This document shows, piece by piece, positions 26,630 to 33,670 of a stretch of 64,000 nt of DNA. Source of the DNA: an uncultured Lachnospira sp. (GTDB lineage: Bacteria > Bacillota > Clostridia > Lachnospirales > Lachnospiraceae); contig CAKRIN010000004.1 of the NCBI GenBank assembly GCA_934343805.1, positions 60,776 through 124,775 on the forward strand, given 5' to 3'. The position numbers and the translations under genes were made by a program. Every line of letters starts with the position of its first letter. The stretch's first letter is position 1. Below the pieces are notes generated by a model. That model was not told where the DNA came from. It made no database searches and worked only from the letters and a program-made list of their open reading frames with translations.

Positions 26630-26767
26630 GAAAATCCACTATTATGATAATATTGTGCTGATATCTTAGTTGTTTACAGCTATTCAAGCCTACTAAAAGT
26701 CAGAATGTCACGGAATTAGTATGCAAATAAAAAAGAATGGTGTTTAATTTGCAGCAGAGAATGATAA

Positions 26768-26813
26768 AAAGACCTACTATATTTGATTCAAACATCAAAT
26801 TAGTAGGTCTTTC
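26768..26813. terminator. Long hairpin terminator in the 26630-26932 gap
   Basis: AAAGACCTACTA and ATTTGAT pair with ATCAAAT and TAGTAGGTCTTT around a six-base loop. T-rich tracts flank both sides, so it can serve both the exporter operon and the minus-strand GntR operon. The rest of the 303-nt gap holds only a short AT-rich palindrome near 26860; no gene was seen. Confidence 0.88.
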
Positions 26814-26932
26814 TATATATATTCTTGTAAAAATGTACGAATTAAACATACGAGATTAAATGTTAATAACATTTTAGTATGTATTACCGTAATGCATGTT
26901 ATAGCAGACACATGATTTTGTCAAAACAATGA

Positions 26933-27697
26933 TTACAGACTTACTTTCTTATCAAGAAGCAAAGCACTTCCAAATGTACAGCCTACCGCAACTAACAATT
27001 GGAATATATTGGCAGGAAGTGAAGTTATAATTTCCTGTGCAAATGTGACCGGATTGGTATAGATTTCCGGAAGTTCAGATGCAATCTTAATTGTTACAAA
27101 TGCCAGAATACCGAATATTATAACAGAAATTAATCCTTTTATCTTCTTGTTCTGCAGGGCAGTGGAAGAAAGTGTTATTGCAAAGTAGGCAAGTGTTATA
27201 AGGAAGAAAAATGATACGAGGAAAGAAAGAATCATTCCAATAACATTTATTAATAACTGTCCAATATTAAGCCCAAGAGCTTCAAGTACCTCTTTGTACA
27301 TTTTGAGAATTCCTCTATATTCTCCAAAAGATATAGCCATCATATAGCCATCAAGAACACCTAAACCAGTGAGTACAACGGCAATTCCTATACCAATAAT
27401 CAGCGTATAGAATAGTTTTGATACAATAATGCTGATTGAAGAATTAGGGGTCATGAATATCAGATAACTGCTTTTACTTGATAATTCTTTACTATATGAA
27501 ACAACACCAAAGATAAAAACAATAAAATAACTTACGGAAGCTGCTACAATCAGTAATACAGCGAATACGACTGTATAGTTTATCTTTTTTGTCAGACAGA
27601 AAAATGTAAACAATATCTGAAGTGCGCATATAATGCCTGCAACAATCCCTATTCCAAGGACGTTTTTTCTTAATTCATATTTAGTCAGTTTTAACAT
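26933..27697 (-). CDS. ABC transporter permease (ABC-2 type)
   Basis: A 254-residue protein with about six hydrophobic helices and no soluble domain. The N-terminus MLKLTKYELRKN is typical of ABC-2 permeases encoded beside small ATPases. GGGGG lies 8 nt before the start. It is the third gene of a GntR-ATPase-permease operon. The GntR regulator is of the short YtrA type, and such transporters in Firmicutes are often induced by cell-wall-acting antibiotics. The transported molecule is not evident from sequence. Confidence 0.85.
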   Translation of the reverse strand: MLKLTKYELRKNVLGIGIVAGIICALQILFTFFCLTKKINYTVVFAVLLIVAASVSYFIVFIFGVVSYSKELSSKSSYLIFMTPNSSISIIVSKLFYTLIIGIGIAVVLTGLGVLDGYMMAISFGEYRGILKMYKEVLEALGLNIGQLLINVIGMILSFLVSFFFLITLAYFAITLSSTALQNKKIKGLISVIIFGILAFVTIKIASELPEIYTNPVTFAQEIITSLPANIFQLLVAVGCTFGSALLLDKKVSL

Positions 27698-27712
27698 TGA
27701 AAAATCCCCCCT

Positions 27713-28402
27713 TTAATATGTGTAAATGCGCTTGTACTGGTCAACGATTGACATACCAGATGCAGTTCTTAAGCTTTCTGCATCACCATGTGAAACGATT
27801 ACCCCATCTTTAATAAATACAGCGTTATCTATAATAGCTTCAAGCTCATCAACAAGATGACTGGACATAATAATAATTCTGTCAGGAGAAGCTTTAGATA
27901 TGATAGTATTTATTACCTGCTCTCTGGCAACTATGTCAACTCCATTGAGTGGTTCATCAAGCATGATTAACGATGCATCTCTTGAGAGAGTAACAGCCAG
28001 CTTTAACTTTGCCATCATTCCGGATGACATTTTGCTGGCTTTCATGTCGGGAGTAAGATGCATTTCATTAAGATAATTATTATACTGTTCAATCGAGAAG
28101 TCCTCGAAGAAATCAGCATAGTATTTTCCGATATCAGCGCAGCTCATATAGTTATAGAAGTAACTTTCAGTAGGCATATATGCTATATGTTTCTTAGTTT
28201 CAACTCCTATAGGAATTCCTGAAAGAGTGATGCTTCCAGAAGTAGGCTTTACAAGACCTGCTACCATCTTCATTAAAGTTGTTTTGCCGCTTCCATTAGA
28301 ACCAAGCAAGGCGTATATTTTGCCAGGCATGAAGTCGATGGAAATATTATCAACGGCAGTCATTTTCATATACTTTTTAGTAACCCTATTGCATTGCAGC
28401 AT
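27713..28402 (-). CDS. ABC transporter ATP-binding protein
   Basis: A 229-residue ATPase with Walker A GSNGSGKTT, Q-loop MPTES, a shortened signature KMSSGMMAKLKLA (S-S-G-M instead of S-G-G-Q), Walker B LIMLDEPLNGVD and switch SSH. The relaxed signature is usual in the small ATPases paired with ABC-2 permeases. GGAGGG precedes the start. Middle gene of the operon, 15 nt before the permease and about 18 nt after the GntR gene. Confidence 0.92.
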   Translation of the reverse strand: MLQCNRVTKKYMKMTAVDNISIDFMPGKIYALLGSNGSGKTTLMKMVAGLVKPTSGSITLSGIPIGVETKKHIAYMPTESYFYNYMSCADIGKYYADFFEDFSIEQYNNYLNEMHLTPDMKASKMSSGMMAKLKLAVTLSRDASLIMLDEPLNGVDIVAREQVINTIISKASPDRIIIMSSHLVDELEAIIDNAVFIKDGVIVSHGDAESLRTASGMSIVDQYKRIYTY

Positions 28403-28420
28403 AAATAATTCCCTCCATAT

Positions 28421-28768
28421 TTAATAATTCTTAATTAGATTAATAATTTCATCTTTAGAAAAGCCAAGGCTGGTCATTCCAGAGATAAATGTTTCAATCA
28501 TTTCACCAGATATGTCGTTCTTCAATGTATCAATCAGATGTTCATCTTCTGATACAAATGTACCGAGTCCTCTTTTGGTGTAGCACAATCCGCATAGTTC
28601 AAGCTCATTGTAAATTCTTGCAGCAGTGTTGGGATTGATCGTGTACTGCACGGCAAGTTCCCTAGTAGAAGGGAGTTTATCACCAAGCTTAATCTCGCCA
28701 GTAAGAATTCTTTTTTTAATGTCGTCAATTACCTGGAGATAAATAGGTATATTAGCTTTATAATCCAT
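28421..28768 (-). CDS. GntR-family regulator, YtrA subfamily
   Basis: A 115-residue regulator that is mostly a winged helix (IPIYLQVIDDIKKRILTGEIKLGDKLPSTRELAVQYTINPNTAARIYNELELCGLCYTKRGLGTFV) with only a short C-terminal helix pair, the arrangement of the YtrA subfamily. It should repress its own operon. I start it at 28768, just after AAGGAGG; an in-frame ATG at 28831 has no site and would add 21 unrelated residues. The divergent promoter-side palindrome at 28860-28881 is its probable operator. Confidence 0.92.
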   Translation of the reverse strand: MDYKANIPIYLQVIDDIKKRILTGEIKLGDKLPSTRELAVQYTINPNTAARIYNELELCGLCYTKRGLGTFVSEDEHLIDTLKNDISGEMIETFISGMTSLGFSKDEIINLIKNY

Positions 28769-28859
28769 AATCCCTCCTTGTTTTCCGAAGGAAAATCCGA
28801 AACCACGGCGAGGAGAGGGATTTACCTTCATGTTTTTTCCGTATACATGACGCGTACCT

Positions 28860-28901
28860 GTGTACCAGGATGATAGTACACTATAACGATATGACTGTCA
28901 A
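28860..28901 (-). promoter_or_regulatory. Promoter and operator of the GntR/ABC operon
   Basis: On the minus strand, TTGACA (28896-28901), a 17-nt spacer and TACTAT (28873-28878) form a near-consensus sigma-A promoter. The inverted repeat GTGTAC-N10-GTACAC (28860-28881) covers the -10 and start region, as expected for a repressor site; YtrA-type regulators use GTGTA/TACAC half-sites. Confidence 0.75.
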
Positions 28902-28992
28902 TACATTTTTAGAATAAAATATAAAGATATTTGCAAGCTATAAATGCCTGATGTATGATAATTGTTATAAAATTGAAGGACAATAATACAAT

Positions 28993-29955
28993 ATGACAAT
29001 ACAGCAGGCATATAAAATATTTGATGTTAAATCCAACATAACAACAATAGATTTGAAGAAACGATACAGGAAACTTATGCATAAAGTTCACCCGGATGCA
29101 GTGCTGGATAAAGAAAATATATACCAATACAGTGCCTATGAGATTAATGAAGCGTACACAATTCTATCTGAGCAGGCAGATGGTAAGAATATAAAATATA
29201 ATTATAGAAAGCAGAATTCTGATTATCATCAATACAAAGAGGATTCGCAAGAATATGGATGGACGGCGCCAGAGAATGAATATGCTTATTGCCAGCGCAA
29301 TGTGTATCATTATGCAGAGAATTATGATGGTACATGCGTAGGAAGATTCAGGGTTGCCAGAGGAAAGTATATGTGGACACCTGAAGAGGATTTTAAGTTG
29401 TTTCTGCGCAGTATATATGAATGTAGTGAAGAGCAGCTTAACAGTATTGATATGGAATATGCCAAGCAGCCTGATGCAGAAAGAAAATTTAAGTTTCAGG
29501 CAGAATTGGCATACCTGTTGGCGCAGCAATTTACTGCAACATCAGAAACGCTTGAAAGTATCCTCACATCAATAGATGATGATGCCAATATATTTTATAT
29601 TGGAGCAATGCTTGAATTACAGGATGAATCAGGATTTGTAAAAGCAGGAATGAAGTTGTATCCATCAGGAATAAAGAAACATAGATTATATGTAATGACA
29701 AGATCAGGAAGAGATGCAGGTTATATATCTTTTAAAGATGACAGATTGTATTATGTGCTGATTCCTATTCTTGAACAGAAGCGGGCATTGGTGAAGATAG
29801 AAGTATCTGCAAAACAGGACAGGCACAATACTATGGGAGCCAGAAAATATAAAAATCTTGATTTGTGGGTAAAGATTGGAAACAATGCGACATTTCCAGA
29901 AAATATCAATATGAGAATAGAGGATTTGCTTAATAAATATCGTGATAGTATGTAA
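28993..29955 (+). CDS. J-domain (DnaJ-like) protein with unknown C-terminal domain
   Basis: A 320-residue soluble protein. Residues 1 to about 60 form a J-domain with the HPD triad (MHKVHPDA) between helices II and III, so it should stimulate a DnaK-type ATPase. No Gly/Phe-rich or zinc-finger region follows, so it is a type III J-protein. The remaining 230 residues form an unrecognised domain rich in aromatic and charged residues (NVYHYAENYDGTCVGRFRVARGKYMWTPEEDFKLF). AAGGAC lies 11 nt before the start. No Hsp70 gene is nearby. Its function may be to bring DnaK to a specific client. Confidence 0.85.
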   Translation: MTIQQAYKIFDVKSNITTIDLKKRYRKLMHKVHPDAVLDKENIYQYSAYEINEAYTILSEQADGKNIKYNYRKQNSDYHQYKEDSQEYGWTAPENEYAYCQRNVYHYAENYDGTCVGRFRVARGKYMWTPEEDFKLFLRSIYECSEEQLNSIDMEYAKQPDAERKFKFQAELAYLLAQQFTATSETLESILTSIDDDANIFYIGAMLELQDESGFVKAGMKLYPSGIKKHRLYVMTRSGRDAGYISFKDDRLYYVLIPILEQKRALVKIEVSAKQDRHNTMGARKYKNLDLWVKIGNNATFPENINMRIEDLLNKYRDSM

Positions 29956-29959
29956 AAAA

Positions 29960-29997
29960 TGGTCATATCAGCACATAAAGTCTGATATGACCACTCT
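29960..29997. terminator. Hairpin terminator between the J-domain gene and the small minus-strand genes
   Basis: TGGTCATATCAG pairs perfectly with CTGATATGACCA across a ten-base loop. On the minus strand the stem is followed by a T-rich tract (TTTTTTACATAC), so it may work better in that direction. Confidence 0.8.
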
Positions 29998-30002
29998 ATT
30001 AT

Positions 30003-30131
30003 TTAATTTTTAGATTGTGCGTCAGTGTTGTTGTCCTGACTGTCTGACTTGGCTCTGTCAAGCCACACACCAAGTCCACAGGCAGCAACAGCTAGAACAA
30101 TGACGATGCCAACTGTTATATTACCTAACAT
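30003..30131 (-). CDS. Small single-helix membrane protein (42 residues)
   Basis: A 42-residue ORF too short for standard gene calling. The start at 30131 is preceded by AAAGG with a spacing of about 8. Residues 4-23 are hydrophobic (NITVGIVIVLAVAACGLGVW), followed by LDRAKSDSQDNNTDAQSKN, giving a single membrane helix with a charged tail. The LDRA sequence after the helix also occurs after the first helix of the protein encoded at 30385-30783. Function is unknown. Confidence 0.6.
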   Translation of the reverse strand: MLGNITVGIVIVLAVAACGLGVWLDRAKSDSQDNNTDAQSKN

Positions 30132-30149
30132 ATGATTATCCTTTCAAAC

Positions 30150-30293
30150 TTAGTCAAACATAGATATTCTGAAACGTAATTTCCTATAAAGCTTATATAT
30201 TATAGTTCCGAAAATACCTACAGTAATTCCAACAGTAGAAGCTATAGAGATGCCTCCACCGATGATAATTCCGATTATCATTAAAATATTCAT
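30150..30293 (-). CDS. Small single-helix membrane protein (47 residues)
   Basis: A 47-residue ORF with GAGGT seven bases before its ATG at 30293. Residues 2-34 are hydrophobic and Gly-rich (IIGIIIGGGISIASTVGITV), followed by the basic tail YKLYRKLRFRISMFD. It lies 18 nt upstream of the 42-residue gene on the same strand, so the two are probably one transcript. No family recognised; a toxin-like or regulatory role is possible but there is no direct support. Confidence 0.55.
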   Translation of the reverse strand: MNILMIIGIIIGGGISIASTVGITVGIFGTIIYKLYRKLRFRISMFD

Positions 30294-30384
30294 TTTTACT
30301 ACCTCTTTTTATAATTATTTATTAATATTAATAATATATAAAGATAATGTACCTCAGAAATCTGATTGATTTAATGATAATGTG

Positions 30385-30783
30385 CTATTTCTTGCCGTCA
30401 GTCTGATGGATATAATTGAGAGTGACAGTGGTGCTGCATGTGATAGAATCATGCATTACGTCTGTCAATTTAAAATAGATACTGATACCTATAGCTGTAC
30501 ATAACCCGCAAAATAAAAATTGGAATATGCGTAATACATTACGGGAACTGCTTCTGTCTGCTGTAAGATTAGAAAAAGATGTTCTTACAATTCCAAGCAT
30601 TTCAATTGTACATGGCATGGTATCACTGACAGAAGGCTCAGGTGTAGCGAATACCTTGGCCTCTGATACGGAAAAAGAGTCCACTTCTGGAACATATGTA
30701 TTAGCCCTGTCAAGGCACATGCCAACAAGAAAAAATGTTATTACAAATATACAGCTTAACAGTCTTTTAAAGCTATTCTTCAT
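30385..30783 (-). CDS. Membrane-anchored protein of unknown function
   Basis: A 132-residue protein. The ATG at 30783 follows GGAAGGGAG. Residues 8-24 form a signal or anchor helix (LLSCIFVITFFLVGMCLDRA), residues 25-85 look extracytoplasmic with a Ser/Thr/Pro-rich stretch, and residues about 88-105 form a second helix (FQFLFCGLCTAIGISIYF), with a polar tail. No family recognised. It is upstream of the two smaller membrane genes on the same strand and divergent from the gene at 30965. Confidence 0.65.
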   Translation of the reverse strand: MKNSFKRLLSCIFVITFFLVGMCLDRANTYVPEVDSFSVSEAKVFATPEPSVSDTMPCTIEMLGIVRTSFSNLTADRSSSRNVLRIFQFLFCGLCTAIGISIYFKLTDVMHDSITCSTTVTLNYIHQTDGKK

Positions 30784-30964
30784 AAAAACATCTCCCTTCC
30801 AAAGTGAATCTCATCTCATTTAATATATCATATTCAGAAGACGGAATAAAGAGAAAAATGCTAGTTTGACAATCCAATGTTAAATAGGTAAAATACATAT
30901 AAATGTATGTGATTTGCCATGGAGTATCATGACATAATGCAACGTGAATCAGGAGGAATTTAAT

Positions 30965-31384
30965 ATGGCATGTTTTATAGTACCAGGTACAGAAGCTATT
31001 GTTACAACAGCGATTACTAAGATTGTTGAAAAGAAAGAGAAGAAGGAAGTCTGTTCATGTGAGACAGAAGGTGCGGTGGAAGCAGTTAAGGAAGAAAAAG
31101 TTCTCCCATTCTCAAGAAAGTTAAAGTGGCTTAATAATATGTTATGGGGTGGTACAGCTTTACTGGCATTCGAGCATGTATGGCATGGAGAAGTTACTCC
31201 TTTCTTTCCGTTTTTAACAGCAGCTGGCAATGCGCAGGATGCTATGCAGATGCTTAAAGAGATGGCAACTGCCGGTGTTGGCATGGCACTTGTTGTAACA
31301 GCCGTATGGGTTGGAATGGTAGCAATCGCTTCCGGCATAGAGAAAAAGGCAGCTAAGGAAGCAGGAGTTAAGGAAGCTGAATAA
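30965..31384 (+). CDS. Small membrane protein with conserved-looking MACFIVPG start
   Basis: A 139-residue protein. The start at 30965 lies 8 nt after AGGAGG; an earlier ATG at 30944 has no site. Residues 1-21 are a hydrophobic stretch (MACFIVPGTEAIVTTAITKIV), then a Lys/Glu-rich linker with a Cys pair (VCSCE) and two further hydrophobic segments (about 55-72 and 100-125) with a charged tail. I recall similar proteins in Clostridia but no function. Only 38 nt separate it from the next gene, so they likely form an operon with 31423 and 31751. Confidence 0.7.
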   Translation: MACFIVPGTEAIVTTAITKIVEKKEKKEVCSCETEGAVEAVKEEKVLPFSRKLKWLNNMLWGGTALLAFEHVWHGEVTPFFPFLTAAGNAQDAMQMLKEMATAGVGMALVVTAVWVGMVAIASGIEKKAAKEAGVKEAE

Positions 31385-31422
31385 TTAGTTGTGATAAATA
31401 ATAAAATATAGGAGCATTAATT

Positions 31423-31734
31423 ATGACATTACTTATAGCTGTATTTGCAGCGGTTATAACTACTATCATATGGTACACGAATGACAAACGTTCACAGTTA
31501 AAGCTAGGAACACTTGCACTTATGTACTGGGGCGCATCACTTATGTGGATGGTAGATGCAGTTGTGGAATATATTGAACTGGGGGCAGAGTACTTTGCTC
31601 CGGCATCATCAGATATGCTTAATGATGCATTTTTGGGATTATCAGTGGTGGCTTTTGGACTTATCATATGGATAGTCATACTTATGGTTAAAGATCCGCT
31701 TGGAGTAGTACGCAAGACTGTACTTAATAAATAA
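31423..31734 (+). CDS. Small membrane protein with three helices
   Basis: A 103-residue protein made of three hydrophobic segments (about 2-18, 28-48, 66-90) with short charged loops. AGGAG lies eight bases before the start. It sits between the 139-residue membrane protein and the DUF975-type gene, with 16 nt to the latter, which argues for a shared transcript. No family recognised. Confidence 0.7.
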   Translation: MTLLIAVFAAVITTIIWYTNDKRSQLKLGTLALMYWGASLMWMVDAVVEYIELGAEYFAPASSDMLNDAFLGLSVVAFGLIIWIVILMVKDPLGVVRKTVLNK

Positions 31735-31750
31735 AGAAGATTGTTGGGAT

Positions 31751-33670
31751 ATGGATTTTAAGAGAAAAGAACTTGCTAAAAATGCTAAGAAGAACTTAAA
31801 AAAACATTACTGGCTGTTAGTAGCAGTCAGCCTTTTTGCGGCTTTCATTGGCTCTGAATTTACGGAGACAATGGAAGCCTTTAAAAGTTTAAATAATGTC
31901 GGAAATACCGGCGTGCAGGGCGCTGCTTCAATTGAAACAAATGTTGATAACATTTCCAATACGTCAATTACCAATTCTGTAGTTCGGGCTATTGGTGCGG
32001 TTATAACCGGGGACGAGGATTTTGGAAGAAGGCAGTCAGATGAATTGGTTTCAGAGGCAAAGCTTAATGCAACTAATGTAATGGGAAGAACAAGAGGGGT
32101 ATTTGCATCTTTAGTTAATGGTATAACATCAGGCGGAATTGTATTTACATTTGTGGACTCACTGTCATCAGTCATAAGTTCAAGAAGAGCAGTGGTGCTT
32201 ATACTTCTGATAGCAGCACTTATGGTATATGTGTTTATAACATTTTTTATCAAGAAAACTTATCTTGTTATATCAAGAAGAATAGTGCTTGAAGCGCGTA
32301 CATATGATGCTGTTCCACCGGGAAAGTTCATGTTTCTTCTTCGTGTAAAAAGGTGGATGAAGGCATCGTGGGTGCTTATTGTCAAAAATGTATATGAAAT
32401 ATTATGGTCACTTACTATTGCAGGCATATTAGTGAAGCATTTTTCATATATGCTGGTGCCATATATTATCGCTGAGAATCCTGATATGAAGGCAAATGAG
32501 GCTATAACTTTATCAAGAAAGATGATGAATGGCTACAAATGGCGGGCATTTCTGTATGGATTATCATTCATAGGCTGGACAGCGATTGGAATGGCAACAT
32601 TAGGAGTTGTGGGAGTGCTGTTTGTGAATCCTTATAAAGCTGCATTTTATGCAGAGTTCTATGCAAATGTAAGGAAAGCATATCTTGAAAAAGAGCCAGA
32701 TGCGGGCAGGTATCTTAACGACATATATCTGTATGAAAGACCATCAGAGGAGCAGTTGAAAAAAGTATATACAGATGTTTATGCACTTATTGACAGCCCT
32801 CAGCCGCAGATTGATTTTGATGATTATCATAATTCAAGAATAGGAAGATTGAAGAAGTTAAGAGTATTTTTAGCCAATACATTTGGCATAATACTCTTTA
32901 ACAGCAAGGGTGAGCTGGAATTTGAAGAAAAGAAGAAGGAAATGCTTCGTATGAGCAAGAATAAAGCAGAAGCAGTTGGGAAAGCTTATTCTGCCAGACT
33001 TTTCAATCTTAAGGAACGCAGAGTTGATCTAGAAAATACAGTGTATATGCGAAATTATTCAATACCATCGCTTATACTGATATTCTTTTCATTGTGTTTT
33101 GTTGGATGGATATGGGAGGTTACGCTTCATCTTATATCATCACATACATTTGTAAACAGAGGCGTTCTGCATGGACCATGGCTTCCTATATATGGTTCAG
33201 GTGGAATATTAATTCTTATATGCCTTAAGAAATTAAGAAATAAGCCAGTAGTGGAATTCTTTGCATCGGTAGTTTTATGCGGATTTGTTGAATATTTTAC
33301 TTCATTGTATCTGGAACTGAGCTGTGGAAGGAGATGGTGGAATTATAACGGCTATTTTCTTAACCTTAATGGAAGAATATGTGCGGAAGGTCTTCTGGTG
33401 TTTGGCCTTGGTGGAGTCGCAATAGTGTATATTATTGCACCGCTGCTTGATAATTTTTTCAGAAAGATTAATTTGAAAGTTATAGGGGCAGTATGTACTG
33501 CATTAGTGATAGTATTTGTTGCAGATATGCTGTATTCAAAGAAGAATCCTAATACTGGGAAGGGAATATCATCATTCAATGATAATGTACCAGAATATAA
33601 ACTGGCAGAAATGTATCAGGGGAAAGTGAGAGTATATGAGAATAGAATATCTTTTAATCAGAAATTTTAA
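31751..33670 (+). CDS. DUF975 / CmpB-type (ABC_trans_CmpB) fused membrane protein
   Basis: A 639-residue membrane protein. The N-terminal half (about 1-320) starts RKELAKNAKKNLKKHYWLLVAVSLFAAFIG and shows five or six helices with a charged loop, matching DUF975. A soluble linker (about 330-430) leads into a second membrane domain (about 440-610; FSLCFVGWIWEVTLHLISSHTFVNRGVLHGPWLPIYGSGG and FFASVVLCGFVEYFTS), characteristic of the putative type IV ABC transporter family PF06541. Neither domain has an established function. The ATP-binding gene at 33636 overlaps its last 35 nt, but encodes an OLD-like protein rather than a classical ABC ATPase. Confidence 0.82.
   Translation: MDFKRKELAKNAKKNLKKHYWLLVAVSLFAAFIGSEFTETMEAFKSLNNVGNTGVQGAASIETNVDNISNTSITNSVVRAIGAVITGDEDFGRRQSDELVSEAKLNATNVMGRTRGVFASLVNGITSGGIVFTFVDSLSSVISSRRAVVLILLIAALMVYVFITFFIKKTYLVISRRIVLEARTYDAVPPGKFMFLLRVKRWMKASWVLIVKNVYEILWSLTIAGILVKHFSYMLVPYIIAENPDMKANEAITLSRKMMNGYKWRAFLYGLSFIGWTAIGMATLGVVGVLFVNPYKAAFYAEFYANVRKAYLEKEPDAGRYLNDIYLYERPSEEQLKKVYTDVYALIDSPQPQIDFDDYHNSRIGRLKKLRVFLANTFGIILFNSKGELEFEEKKKEMLRMSKNKAEAVGKAYSARLFNLKERRVDLENTVYMRNYSIPSLILIFFSLCFVGWIWEVTLHLISSHTFVNRGVLHGPWLPIYGSGGILILICLKKLRNKPVVEFFASVVLCGFVEYFTSLYLELSCGRRWWNYNGYFLNLNGRICAEGLLVFGLGGVAIVYIIAPLLDNFFRKINLKVIGAVCTALVIVFVADMLYSKKNPNTGKGISSFNDNVPEYKLAEMYQGKVRVYENRISFNQKF

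Noticed and set aside
30300..30384. A fourth small gene in the minus-strand cluster
   Set aside because: Only A/T-rich sequence without an open frame of useful length.
31807..32253. Long antisense frame opposite the DUF975 gene
   Set aside because: A shadow of codon bias on the opposite strand; no ribosome binding site and low-complexity translation. The same applies to other antisense frames such as 16035-16553 and 57486-58202.
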